Shown here piece by piece: positions 44,369 through 53,256 of a stretch of DNA of 64,000 nucleotides (position 1 is the stretch's first letter; every line of letters begins with the position of its first letter). Source of the DNA: Betaproteobacteria bacterium HGW-Betaproteobacteria-7 (GTDB taxonomy: Bacteria > Pseudomonadota > Gammaproteobacteria > Burkholderiales > Rhodocyclaceae); assembly GCA_002840765.1 (NCBI GenBank), contig PHCE01000015.1, forward strand, positions 51,439-115,438. Reading direction: 5' to 3'. Position numbers and translations under genes: made by a program. The notes under the pieces are model-generated. The model made no database searches. It saw only the letters and a list, made by a program, of their open reading frames with translations, and was not told where the DNA came from.

Positions 44369-45799
44369 ATGGAACGATTTTCAATGACCATTGGCGGTCA
44401 GGCGGTGGCTGCATCGCGCGCTTATGCCGTGATCAATCCGGCCAGCGGCGAGGCCTTCGCCCAGGTGCCGGCCGGCGAAGTGGCGCATCTCGACGCCGCC
44501 GTCGCCGCCGCCCGCGCCGCCTTTCCGACCTGGAGCCGGACGGCGGACAGCGAGCGCCAGGCGCTGGTACATGCTCTGGCCGGCCTGCTCGAAACCAACA
44601 TGCCGGAACTGATGCAACTGGTCACCAAGGAAACCGGCAAGCCGCTCGGCGGCCTCAACGGCGTCGGCGCCGGCATGGAAGTCGGCGGCGCCATCGCCTG
44701 GACGCACGTCACCGCCGATCTGGAACTGCCGGTCGAAGTCATCCAGGACAATGCCGAAGCGCGCATCGAAGTGCATCGCAAACCGCTCGGCGTGGTCGGC
44801 TCGATCACGCCGTGGAACTGGCCGCTGATGATCGCCATCTGGCACATCATGCCGGCCCTGCGCGCCGGCAATACCGTGGTGCTCAAGCCGTCCGAGCTGA
44901 CGCCGGCGGCAACGCTGCGCTTCGGCGAGCTGGCCAACAGCGTGCTGCCGTCGGGCGTCCTCAATGTCATTTCGGCCGAGCGCGAAGCCGGCGTTGGCGA
45001 GGCGATGGCCAGCCATCCCGGCATCGACAAGATCGTGTTCACCGGCTCGACGCCGACCGGCCGGCGGATCATGGCCAGCGCCGCCGGCAACCTGAAGCGG
45101 CTGACGCTGGAACTGGGCGGCAACGATGCCGGCATCGTGCTGCCCGACGTCGATCTCAAAGAGGTCGCCGGCAAGCTGTTCGCGGTCACCTTTCACAACA
45201 ACGGCCAGACCTGCGCCTGCCTCAAGCGCCTCTATGTCCATGACAGCATCTACGAGCCGCTGTGTCAGGAGCTGGCCCGCCTGGCCCGCGCGGCGGTGGT
45301 CGGCGATGGCCTGCACGAGGGAACGCAGCTCGGTCCGGTACAGAACGACCAGCAGCGCAACTACGTCAGCGAACTGGTCGAGGATGCGCGGGCGCATGGC
45401 GCCCGGGTACTGTCCGGTGGCCGGGCACGGCCGGGGGCGGGCTATTTCTACGCACCGACGGTGCTGGCCGACGTTACCGACGGTATGCGCGTCGTCGACG
45501 AGGAGCAGTTCGGGCCGGTGCTGCCGGTGATTCGCTATTCCGATATCGACGAAGTGATCCGCCGCGCCAACGACAATCCGAATGGCCTCGGCGGTTCGAT
45601 CTGGTCGCAGGATCTGGCCAAGGCGGCGCAACTGGCGCTGCGCCTCGAATGCGGCTCGGCCTGGATCAACGAGCACGGCGCCATCCAGCCGGATGCGCCC
45701 TTTGGCGGCGTCAAGCAGTCCGGCATCGGCGTCGAATTCGGCCACTACGGGCTGGAGGAATACACCAGCATCCAGACCCTGAAAATCATGAAGTCCTGA
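44369..45799 (+). CDS. Aldehyde dehydrogenase, probable aryl-acetaldehyde dehydrogenase
   Basis: A 476-residue NAD(P)-dependent aldehyde dehydrogenase: GSITPWNWPLM for substrate and cofactor entry, FTGSTPTGRRIM for NAD binding, the catalytic Glu in LELGGND and the catalytic Cys in NNGQTCACLKR. Its place after the amine dehydrogenase and envelope module suggests oxidation of phenylacetaldehyde or 4-hydroxyphenylacetaldehyde to the acids used by the paa and hpa pathways (inference). Specificity is not readable from sequence. AAGGAGAC precedes the ATG. Confidence 0.88.
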   Translation: MERFSMTIGGQAVAASRAYAVINPASGEAFAQVPAGEVAHLDAAVAAARAAFPTWSRTADSERQALVHALAGLLETNMPELMQLVTKETGKPLGGLNGVGAGMEVGGAIAWTHVTADLELPVEVIQDNAEARIEVHRKPLGVVGSITPWNWPLMIAIWHIMPALRAGNTVVLKPSELTPAATLRFGELANSVLPSGVLNVISAEREAGVGEAMASHPGIDKIVFTGSTPTGRRIMASAAGNLKRLTLELGGNDAGIVLPDVDLKEVAGKLFAVTFHNNGQTCACLKRLYVHDSIYEPLCQELARLARAAVVGDGLHEGTQLGPVQNDQQRNYVSELVEDARAHGARVLSGGRARPGAGYFYAPTVLADVTDGMRVVDEEQFGPVLPVIRYSDIDEVIRRANDNPNGLGGSIWSQDLAKAAQLALRLECGSAWINEHGAIQPDAPFGGVKQSGIGVEFGHYGLEEYTSIQTLKIMKS

Positions 45800-45853
45800 A
45801 TTACGCAGCCATGGCTGCAAACGTGTTCATTCGTCACTTCTCTGCGTGACTTT

Positions 45854-45881
45854 CCGGCCGCCTGGTGCGGCCGGTTTTTTT
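45854..45881 (+). terminator. Rho-independent terminator
   Basis: A perfect 8-base stem CCGGCCGC / GCGGCCGG with a 5-base loop and seven T residues. It closes the transcript ending with the aldehyde dehydrogenase. Confidence 0.9.
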
Positions 45882-45895
45882 GCTAGCCTTCTCCG

Positions 45896-46420
45896 ATGAG
45901 CCAATTCACCATTCCCGAACGCCTCGAAACCGCACGCCTGCTGCTACGCCCTTTCGTCGAAGCTGATTGGCGCAGCATGCACGCGCATTATTCCCATCCC
46001 GACTGCACCCGCTACACCCTCGGCCGCGTGCTCAGCGAAGGCGAAAGCTGGCGCCTGACCGCAACCCTGGCTGGCCACTGGTTGTTGCGCGGCTACGGCC
46101 CCTATGCCCTGGAGGACAAGGCCAGCGGCACGATGATAGGTGCCGCCGGGCTGTGGCATCCGGTCGATTTTCCCGAGCGTGAGATCAAGTGGGCCTTGCA
46201 TCCCGAATGCTGGGGGCAGGGCTATGCCAGCGAGGCGGCGCGCCGCGTGCTGCGCATGGCGCAGGCGGTGTATCCGGAACAGCCGCCGATCAGCTTCATC
46301 GATCGCGACAATGCCGGCTCGATCCGCGTCGCCCTGGCGGTCGGCGCCACCCTCGAGCGCGAGATGGATTTTCGCGGCCGGCGCTTCCAGGTCTTCCGCC
46401 ACACCTATACCGCCGCCTGA
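45896..46420 (+). CDS. GNAT-family (RimJ/RimL-like) N-acetyltransferase
   Basis: A 174-residue acetyltransferase. LETARLLLRPFVEADW at the start and the acetyl-CoA loop region ALHPECWGQGYASEAARRVL are typical of the RimJ/RimL group, which acetylates protein N-termini or small amines. It lies between a terminator and the TRAP promoter and looks like an unrelated single gene. Confidence 0.85.
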   Translation: MSQFTIPERLETARLLLRPFVEADWRSMHAHYSHPDCTRYTLGRVLSEGESWRLTATLAGHWLLRGYGPYALEDKASGTMIGAAGLWHPVDFPEREIKWALHPECWGQGYASEAARRVLRMAQAVYPEQPPISFIDRDNAGSIRVALAVGATLEREMDFRGRRFQVFRHTYTAA

Positions 46421-46440
46421 AAAATAATTTGATGAGATGG

Positions 46441-46489
46441 TTGACTCACTAACATCGTAGTGATTTAATTTAATCACTAACATATTAAT
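46441..46489 (+). promoter_or_regulatory. TRAP/hpa operon promoter with two HpaR-like operators
   Basis: TTGACT (46441-46446), a 17-base spacer and TTTAAT (46464-46469) form a good promoter. Operator 1, ACTAACATCGTAGT (46448-46461), fills the spacer exactly as in the hpaR/hpaA gap. Operator 2, ACTAACATATTAAT (46476-46489), lies 28 bases on, at or just after the start point. The paired sites suggest strong repression, possibly by two dimers. Confidence 0.75.
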
Positions 46490-46530
46490 AAACGGGCACC
46501 TGCCCACTCTCATCACTGAGGAGATACCGA

Positions 46531-47550
46531 ATGAACTATCGTCGCTTTGCCGTTCTGGGTGCCCTGGCCGTTTCGCTGTCGGCTGGCGCCCAGGAAGTCA
46601 CCTTCAAGATCGCCCACTTCCTGCCCTCGGCCGCGCCGACCCAGCAGAAGGTCCTGCAGCCGTGGTGCGAAGAGATGGGCAAGCTGTCGAATGGCCGCAT
46701 CAAGTGCCAGTTCTACCCGGCCATGCAGTTGGGCGGCACGCCGGCGCAGCTGGCCGAGCAGGCGCGCAACGGTATCGCCGATGTGGTGTGGACCGGTCCC
46801 GGCTATTCGGCCGGCCGCTTCCCGGCCATTGAAGCTTTCGAGCTGCCGTTCATGGTCACTGACGCCACTTCCAGTTCCAAGGCGCTGTGGAAGTTCTATC
46901 AGCAACACGCCCAGCAAGAGTTCGCCGCCTACAAGGTGCTGGCTTTCCACACTGACGGTGGCCAGGCCGTGCATACGGCGAAGAAGGAAATCGTCGGCCT
47001 CACCGGTTTTGCCGGCATGAAACTGCGTACCTCCACCCGCGTTGGTGCCCGTACCCTGTCGGCGCTTGGCGGTCAGCCGGTGGCCATGCCGCCGGCCCAG
47101 GTCACCGAAGCCATCTCCAAGGGCGTCGTTGATGGTTCGCTCGGCGCCTGGGAACTGGTCTATCCGACCAAGCTCTCGGAAGTCACCAAATTCCACGCCC
47201 AGCCGGCCGCCGGCGTCGCTCACCCGACTGCCACCGTGCTTACCGTGCTGATGAACAAGCAGAAGTACGAGGGCCTCCCGGCCGACCTCAAGGCCATCGT
47301 CGACAAGACCACCGGCGAAGCCATGGTCGCCCGTTTCGGTGCCATGTTCGATGAGGTCGCCGCCGATACGCGCAAGCGCATCGCCGCTCAGGGCAACAAG
47401 ATCACCACCTTCAGCGCTACCCAGGTGGCGGCCATGAAGCAGGCCACGGCCAGCGTCGAGGACGACTGGGCCAAGCAGGTCGGCGAAAAGGGTCTGGACG
47501 GCAAGAAGCTGATCGCCGCTGCCCGCGAACTGACCGGCACCAACAAGTAA
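46531..47550 (+). CDS. dctP: TRAP transporter substrate-binding protein
   Basis: A 339-residue periplasmic binding protein (signal to about residue 20, SAGAQ). FKIAHFLPSAAPTQQKVLQPW, GRIKCQFYPAMQLGG and GMKLRTSTRVGARTLSALG are typical of DctP/TakP proteins, the Arg in the last block being the carboxylate-binding residue. Head of the operon that leads into the homoprotocatechuate genes, so it may bind 4-hydroxyphenylacetate or homoprotocatechuate (inference). Confidence 0.9.
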   Translation: MNYRRFAVLGALAVSLSAGAQEVTFKIAHFLPSAAPTQQKVLQPWCEEMGKLSNGRIKCQFYPAMQLGGTPAQLAEQARNGIADVVWTGPGYSAGRFPAIEAFELPFMVTDATSSSKALWKFYQQHAQQEFAAYKVLAFHTDGGQAVHTAKKEIVGLTGFAGMKLRTSTRVGARTLSALGGQPVAMPPAQVTEAISKGVVDGSLGAWELVYPTKLSEVTKFHAQPAAGVAHPTATVLTVLMNKQKYEGLPADLKAIVDKTTGEAMVARFGAMFDEVAADTRKRIAAQGNKITTFSATQVAAMKQATASVEDDWAKQVGEKGLDGKKLIAAARELTGTNK

Positions 47551-47577
47551 GCAAGCGGAACAGGCAAGGGGACGATC

Positions 47578-48120
47578 ATGCAAGATCCGATGGGCATCCC
47601 GCATGAACTGGTGGAGCACGACAAGGTCGAGCACTACCTGATCATGGCGGGCAAGGCGATGGCGGTTTCCGGCGGCATGCTGTTCGTCGTCCTGATCGTC
47701 ATGTCGCTGGTCTCGATCATCGGCCGCAAGCTGGGTTTCGGCTCGGTCAATGGCGACATCGAGCTGATGCAGGCTGGCACGGCGGTGGCGGCGACGGCCT
47801 TCCTGCCGTACTGCACGCTGCTCGGCGAGCACATCAAGGTGGATTTCTTCACCGAGAACATGCGTGACTCGCTGAAGCACCTCATCGACGGCGTTGCCGA
47901 GCTGGTGCTCGGCAGCGTTGCCGTCCTCCTCGTCTGGCGGACGGCGCTGTCGACCATCGCCACCTACGAGTCGGAGGAGGTGACGACGCTGGTCTCGCTG
48001 CCGCTGTGGATTCCCACCGCCTTGCTGATTCCCGGCATCGCGCTGATGGCCGTCTGCGCCTTCTACCGCGCCTACGCCTCGTTCCATCCCCAGAAGACTG
48101 TTCCGGAGCTGAAAGCATGA
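47578..48120 (+). CDS. dctQ: TRAP transporter small permease
   Basis: A 180-residue four-helix membrane protein: MAVSGGMLFVVLIVMSLVSI, then DIELMQAGTAVAATAFLPYCTLLGEHIKVD in consecutive parts, typical of DctQ. The stop overlaps the dctM start by 4 bases (ATGA). Confidence 0.9.
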   Translation: MQDPMGIPHELVEHDKVEHYLIMAGKAMAVSGGMLFVVLIVMSLVSIIGRKLGFGSVNGDIELMQAGTAVAATAFLPYCTLLGEHIKVDFFTENMRDSLKHLIDGVAELVLGSVAVLLVWRTALSTIATYESEEVTTLVSLPLWIPTALLIPGIALMAVCAFYRAYASFHPQKTVPELKA

Positions 48121-49445
48121 GCGGCATCACCATTGGTCTGGTCGGCCTCGGCGCCCTCATGTCGATGCTGCTGGTACGCATGCACATCGCCATCGCCATG
48201 TTCATCACCGGCGCCGGCATCTACCTGGTGATGAACCAGGGCGAAACGGCTGCCCTGCTGTATACGCTGAACAACCTGGTCTATGCCCGGGTTTCCAACT
48301 ACGACCTGGCGGTCATTCCGCTGTTCATCCTGATGGGCCAGTTCGCCACCCATGGCGGCTTGTCGAAGGCGCTGTTCAAGGCGGCCAGCACGCTGATCGG
48401 CCACTGGCGCGGCGGCCTGGCCATGGCCGCTACCGCCGCCTGTGCCGCCTTCGGCGCCATCTGCGGCTCGTCGCTGGCCACCGCCGCCACCATGGGCCGC
48501 GTCGCCCTGCCGGAACTGAAGAGCCACGGCTACTCCGGCAAGCTGTCGACGGCGACGCTGGCCGCCTCCGGCACGCTCGGCATCATGATTCCGCCGTCGG
48601 TGCCGCTGGTTATCTACGCCGTGCTGACCCAGGAGTCGATCGGCAAGCTGTTCGTCGCCGCCGTCATCCCCGGCATCATCGCCGCCCTCGGCTACATGCT
48701 GGTCATCGCCATTGCCGTCCGCCGCGATCCGAGCGCCGGTCCGGCCGGCGAGAAGGTGCCCTTCGGCGAAATGCTCAAGGCACAGATCAATATCATTCCC
48801 GTGCTCTGCGTCTTCCTCGTCGTCATTGTCGGCATCTACGGCGGCTGGGCCAATCCGACCGAGGCTGCCTCGGTCGGTGCCGCCGCCTGCGGCCTGATTG
48901 CGATGATCTCCGGCGGCATGCGCACCAAGGACTTCCTCGAGAGCATCTACGGCACCGCCCACGCCACCGGCATGATCTTCATGGTGCTGATCGGCGCCGA
49001 CCTGCTCAACTCCAGCCTGGCCCTGTCGCAGATGCCGACTGAACTGGCCAACTGGGTGCAGCAGAGCGGCCTGCCGGCGCTGCTGGTGCTGGCCGCGATC
49101 ATCGTCATCTACATCGTCCTCGGCTGCGTGATGGATTCGCTGGCGATGATCCTGCTGACCATTCCCATCTTCTACCCGATGGTCATGGGTCTCGATTTCT
49201 TCGGCATGTCGGTCGCTGACAAGTCGATCTGGTTCGGTATCCTGGCGCTGATGGTGGTCGAGATCGGTCTGGTCACGCCGCCGATGGGCATGAACCTCTA
49301 CGTCATCAACAAGCAGGCGAAGGAGGTGCCGATGCGCGAGACTATCGCCGGTGTGCTGCCGTTCCTGGCATCCGATCTCATCCGCATCGCCGCCCTCGTC
49401 TTTTTCCCCGTCATGTGCCTCGGCCTGGTGCACTGGCTCGAGTGA
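48117..49445 (+). CDS. dctM: TRAP transporter large permease
   Basis: A 442-residue large permease with about twelve helices. LFILMGQFATHGGLSKALF, CGSSLATAATMGRVALPEL, GTLGIMIPPSVPLVIYAVL and PPMGMNLYVIN are DctM hallmarks. With DctP and DctQ it imports an organic acid using the Na+ gradient. The complete system replaces the MFS carrier HpaX of enteric hpa clusters. Confidence 0.93.
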   Translation: MSGITIGLVGLGALMSMLLVRMHIAIAMFITGAGIYLVMNQGETAALLYTLNNLVYARVSNYDLAVIPLFILMGQFATHGGLSKALFKAASTLIGHWRGGLAMAATAACAAFGAICGSSLATAATMGRVALPELKSHGYSGKLSTATLAASGTLGIMIPPSVPLVIYAVLTQESIGKLFVAAVIPGIIAALGYMLVIAIAVRRDPSAGPAGEKVPFGEMLKAQINIIPVLCVFLVVIVGIYGGWANPTEAASVGAAACGLIAMISGGMRTKDFLESIYGTAHATGMIFMVLIGADLLNSSLALSQMPTELANWVQQSGLPALLVLAAIIVIYIVLGCVMDSLAMILLTIPIFYPMVMGLDFFGMSVADKSIWFGILALMVVEIGLVTPPMGMNLYVINKQAKEVPMRETIAGVLPFLASDLIRIAALVFFPVMCLGLVHWLE

Positions 49446-49460
49446 TTGGAGTTCGTAACA

Positions 49461-50108
49461 ATGATCAAACAACACGTCAGCGGCACGGTTTACGGTGTCG
49501 TCCTCAATGACCACGCCTCGCTGCGCAAGATCGGCAACGAAACGCTGGCGGCGGCACCGTACAAGGGCGCCCCGAAGGCCCCGGCGATGTACATCAAGCC
49601 GGCCAACACCCGGGTTGCCTGCGGCGGGGTTGTCAGCCTGCCAGCCGGCACGATGAACGTCGAAGTCGGCGCCACCATCGGCCTGGTCATCGGCCGCGCC
49701 GCTGCCCGCCTGGCGCGCGACAACGCACTGGAAGCGGTGGCTGGCATCGTCCTCGCCGCCGACCTCAGCCTGCCGCACGCCAGCTACTACCGCCCGGCGA
49801 TCCGCGAGAAGTGCTTCGACGGCGCGCTGCCCCTCTGTTCGGTCAAGCCGCTGGTCGATCTTGCCAATCTGCAATTGCGCACCGAATTCGATGGCCTGGT
49901 CGTCGAGCAGCGCTCGCTGGCCGATCTGGTCCGCGATCCGGCGCAACTGCTGGTCGATGTCACCGAGTTCATGACCCTGGCCGAGGGCGACGTGCTGCTC
50001 GTCGGCGTCAGCTACCAGGCGCCGCAGGCCGCCACCGGCAGCCAGGTCAGGATCAGTGCCGAAGGCGTCGGCAGTCTCAACTTTTCCATCGCCGGAGCAC
50101 AACAATGA
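49461..50108 (+). CDS. hpaG1: HpaG1: N-terminal-half subunit of HHDD isomerase/OPET decarboxylase
   Basis: A 215-residue FAH-fold protein (VSGTVYGVVLNDHASLRKIG, PYKGAPKAPAMYIKPANTR, VEVGATIGLVIGRAAARL) matching the first half of HpaG. HpaG decarboxylates 5-oxopent-3-ene-1,2,5-tricarboxylate and isomerises the product in homoprotocatechuate breakdown. In enteric bacteria the two halves are one protein; here they are separate and overlap by 4 bases. Confidence 0.87.
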   Translation: MIKQHVSGTVYGVVLNDHASLRKIGNETLAAAPYKGAPKAPAMYIKPANTRVACGGVVSLPAGTMNVEVGATIGLVIGRAAARLARDNALEAVAGIVLAADLSLPHASYYRPAIREKCFDGALPLCSVKPLVDLANLQLRTEFDGLVVEQRSLADLVRDPAQLLVDVTEFMTLAEGDVLLVGVSYQAPQAATGSQVRISAEGVGSLNFSIAGAQQ

Positions 50109-50869
50109 AGCGCGGTCGCATTGCCTTCCAGGGCGCCATCCACCAAGTGACCCAGGCCGAAGATGGCCGCGTCCGCCTGGCCGATGGCCGACTGTTGAAC
50201 GAAGCCGATGTCGAGTGGCTGCCGCCGGTGGTTCCCGGCGCCGTCTTCGCCCTCGGCCTCAATTACGCCGACCACGCCAAGGAACTGGCTTTCAAGGCGC
50301 CGGAAGTGCCACTCGCCTTTTTGAAGGGGCCGAACACCATCGTCGGCCACCGCGCCCAGACCCGCCGCCCCGCCGACGCCACTTACATGCACTACGAGTG
50401 CGAGCTGGCGGTGGTCATTGGCAAGACCGGCAAGAACCTGACCAAGGCCGAGGCCATGGACATCGTTGCCGGCTACACCGTGGCCAACGACTACGCCATC
50501 CGCGACTACCTCGAGAACTATTACCGCCCGAACCTGCGCGTCAAGAACCGCGACGGCTGCACGCCGCTCGGCCCCTGGCTCGTCGATGCCGCCGACGTGC
50601 CGAACCCGATGGCACTGAAGCTGACGACGCGGGTCAACGGCAAAACGACCCAGCAGGGCACGACCGCAGACATGATTTTCGACATCCCGACGCTGATCGA
50701 ATACCTGACCTCGTTCATGACCCTGAACCCGGGCGACATCATCCTGACCGGCACGCCGGAAGGCCTGGCCGACGTCAAGGCCGGCGATGTGATCGAAACC
50801 GAAGTGGAGGGTGTCTGCTGCCTGATCAACACCATCGTCGACGACGAAACGTATTTCGCCACCGTCTAA
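50105..50869 (+). CDS. hpaG2: HpaG2: C-terminal-half subunit of HHDD isomerase/OPET decarboxylase
   Basis: A 254-residue FAH-fold enzyme with VFALGLNYADHAKEL, the metal-binding MHYECELAVVIGKTGK, DYAIRDYLENYYRPN, GCTPLGPWLVD and LTGTPEGLADVKAGD. It is the metal-containing half that performs decarboxylation/isomerisation together with HpaG1. Coupled to hpaG1 by an ATGA overlap. Confidence 0.9.
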   Translation: MKRGRIAFQGAIHQVTQAEDGRVRLADGRLLNEADVEWLPPVVPGAVFALGLNYADHAKELAFKAPEVPLAFLKGPNTIVGHRAQTRRPADATYMHYECELAVVIGKTGKNLTKAEAMDIVAGYTVANDYAIRDYLENYYRPNLRVKNRDGCTPLGPWLVDAADVPNPMALKLTTRVNGKTTQQGTTADMIFDIPTLIEYLTSFMTLNPGDIILTGTPEGLADVKAGDVIETEVEGVCCLINTIVDDETYFATV

Positions 50870-50885
50870 AGAAAGCGAGAACAGC

Positions 50886-52340
50886 ATGATTCAACACATC
50901 ATCAACGGCCAGAAGGTCAGCAGCAAGGAAACCTTCGAAACCCTCAACCCGGCCACCGGTGAGGTCATCGACACCGTCGCCAGCGGCGGTGCGGAAGAAA
51001 TCAACGCCGCCGTTGCCGCCGCCAAGGCCGCCTTCCCGGGCTGGGCGGCAACGCCGGTCAAGGAGCGCGCCCGTCTGGTGCGCAAGCTGGGCGAACTGAT
51101 CGCCGCCAATGTCGAGCCGATTGCCGACATGGAAACCGCCGACTGCGGCCAGGTCACCAACCAGACCAAGCGCGTGCTGATTCCGCGTGCTTCCGACAAC
51201 TTCAACTACTTTGCCGAGCTGATCCAGCACATGCACGGCGAAACTTACGATTCCGACACCGGCCACCTGAACTACACGCTGTGGCAGCCGGTCGGCGTCT
51301 GCGCGCTGATCTCGCCGTGGAACGTGCCGTTCATGACCGCCACCTGGAAGACCGCACCGTGCCTGGCCTTCGGCAATACGGCGGTGATGAAGATGTCCGA
51401 ACTGTCGCCGCTGACCGCCAACCGCCTCGGCGAACTGGCCCTCGAAGCCGGCATTCCGGCCGGCGTCTTCAACGTTGTTCATGGCTTCGGCGACAAGGCC
51501 GGCGAGCCGCTGGTCGCGCACCCGGATGTCCGTTCGATTTCCTTCACCGGCTCGACCGCCACCGGCAACCGTATCGTCAAGGCCGCCGGCCTGAAGAAAT
51601 TCTCGATGGAACTGGGCGGCAAGTCGCCGTTCATCATCTTCGACGACGCTGACTACGAACGCGCCCTCGACGCTGCCATCTTCATGATCTTCTCGAACAA
51701 CGGCGAACGTTGCACCGCCGGTTCGCGGATCATCGTCCAGGCCGGCATTTACGACAAATTCGTCGCCGACTTCGCCGCCCGCGCCTCGCGTTTGACGGTC
51801 GGCGATCCGATGGATCCGAACACCATCATCGGCCCGATGATCTCCAAGGGCCACATGGACAAGGTCAATTACTACATCGAACTGGGCAAGCAGGAAGGCG
51901 CCGAAGTCGTCTTCGGCGGCGGCACGCCGGTGGTCGATGACAAGTTCAAGAACGGTTTCTGGGTGCAGCCGACCGTCTTCGCCAATGTCGACAACAAGAT
52001 GCGCATCGCCCAGGAAGAAATCTTCGGGCCGGTGCCGTGCATCATCCGCTTCAAGGACGAAGCCGACGCCGTACGCATCGCCAACGACACGCCCTACGGT
52101 CTGTCGTCCTACCTGTGGACCAACAACACCGGCCGCGCCATCCGCCTGGCCAAGGCCATCGAATCCGGCATGACCTTCGTCAACAGCCAGAACGTCCGCG
52201 ACCTGCGCCAGCCGTTCGGTGGTTCCAAGGCTTCCGGCACCGGTCGCGAAGGCAACCACTACAGCTACGAAGTGTTCTGCGAGGCGAAGAACATCGCCGT
52301 CTCCTACGGCAGCCACCACATCCCGCGCTGGGGGGTATAA
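50886..52340 (+). CDS. hpaE: 5-carboxymethyl-2-hydroxymuconate semialdehyde dehydrogenase
   Basis: A 484-residue aldehyde dehydrogenase that oxidises the ring-fission product of homoprotocatechuate. ALISPWNVPFMTATWKTAP, ISFTGSTATGNRIVKAAG, the catalytic Glu in MELGGKSPF, and the catalytic Cys in NNGERCTAGSR are present. Length and position between hpaG2 and hpaD match HpaE. Confidence 0.92.
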   Translation: MIQHIINGQKVSSKETFETLNPATGEVIDTVASGGAEEINAAVAAAKAAFPGWAATPVKERARLVRKLGELIAANVEPIADMETADCGQVTNQTKRVLIPRASDNFNYFAELIQHMHGETYDSDTGHLNYTLWQPVGVCALISPWNVPFMTATWKTAPCLAFGNTAVMKMSELSPLTANRLGELALEAGIPAGVFNVVHGFGDKAGEPLVAHPDVRSISFTGSTATGNRIVKAAGLKKFSMELGGKSPFIIFDDADYERALDAAIFMIFSNNGERCTAGSRIIVQAGIYDKFVADFAARASRLTVGDPMDPNTIIGPMISKGHMDKVNYYIELGKQEGAEVVFGGGTPVVDDKFKNGFWVQPTVFANVDNKMRIAQEEIFGPVPCIIRFKDEADAVRIANDTPYGLSSYLWTNNTGRAIRLAKAIESGMTFVNSQNVRDLRQPFGGSKASGTGREGNHYSYEVFCEAKNIAVSYGSHHIPRWGV

Positions 52341-52343
52341 ACC

Positions 52344-53189
52344 ATGGGCAAACTCGTTCTCGCCGCCAAGATCACCCACGTCCCGTCGATGTACCTGTCC
52401 GAGCAGGACGGGCCGCACAAGGGCTGCCGCCAGGCGGCCATCGACGGCCACAAGGAAATCGCCCGCCGCATGCGCGAAGCGAACGTTGACACCATCGTCG
52501 TCTTCGACACGCACTGGCTGGTCAATTCCGGCTATCACGTGAATTGCGCGCCGTCGTGGGAGGGCATCTACACATCCAACGAATTGCCGCACTTCATCAA
52601 GAACATGCCCTTCTCGTACCAGGGCAACCCGGCGCTCGGCCAGGCCATCGCCGATCAGGCGACGGCCGCCGGCGTGCATACCCGCGCCCACGATGCGACC
52701 AGCCTGGCGCTGGAATACGGCACGTTGGTGCCGATGCGCTACATGAACGAGGACAAGCGCTTCAAGGTGGTGTCGATCTCGGCCTTGTGCACCGTGCATA
52801 ACCTGCCGGATTCCGTCGAACTCGGCCGCGCCGTCCGTCGTGCCATCGAGCAGGGCGAGGGCAACGTCGCCGTGCTGGCCTCCGGCTCACTGTCGCACCG
52901 CTTCGCCCAGAACGGCGTCTCCGAACAATTCCTGCACAAGGTCTGGGACCCGTTCCTGGAAACCGTCGATCACCACGTCGTCGACCTGTGGCAGAAGGGC
53001 GACTGGCAGACCTTCTGCGGCATGCTGCCGGAGTACGCGGTCAAGTGCCACGGCGAAGGAATGATGCACGACACGGCAATGCTGCTCGGTGTGCTCGGCT
53101 GGGACCAGTACCAGGGCAAGGCTGAAGTGGTGACGCCTTACTTCGGTTCCTCCGGCACCGGCCAGATCAACGCCATTTTCCCGGTCTAA
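52344..53189 (+). CDS. hpaD: Homoprotocatechuate 2,3-dioxygenase
   Basis: A 281-residue class III extradiol dioxygenase very close to enteric HpaD: AAKITHVPSMYLSEQDGP, VFDTHWLVNSGYHVNCAP, VLASGSLSHRFAQNG and GMMHDTAMLLGVLGWDQY, with the His residues and late acidic residue of the Fe(II) site. It cleaves 3,4-dihydroxyphenylacetate between C2 and C3. It starts 3 bases after hpaE. Confidence 0.93.
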   Translation: MGKLVLAAKITHVPSMYLSEQDGPHKGCRQAAIDGHKEIARRMREANVDTIVVFDTHWLVNSGYHVNCAPSWEGIYTSNELPHFIKNMPFSYQGNPALGQAIADQATAAGVHTRAHDATSLALEYGTLVPMRYMNEDKRFKVVSISALCTVHNLPDSVELGRAVRRAIEQGEGNVAVLASGSLSHRFAQNGVSEQFLHKVWDPFLETVDHHVVDLWQKGDWQTFCGMLPEYAVKCHGEGMMHDTAMLLGVLGWDQYQGKAEVVTPYFGSSGTGQINAIFPV

Positions 53190-53256
53190 AAGAGCTCAAA
53201 GCCATCCGAATTCCCGAATAGAGAAACCTCAAAACAAATCTTCAGGAGACAAACTC

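Noticed and set aside
48072..50105. A 677-codon minus-strand frame over dctM and hpaG1
   Set aside because: It is a low-complexity antisense shadow of two well-recognised genes.
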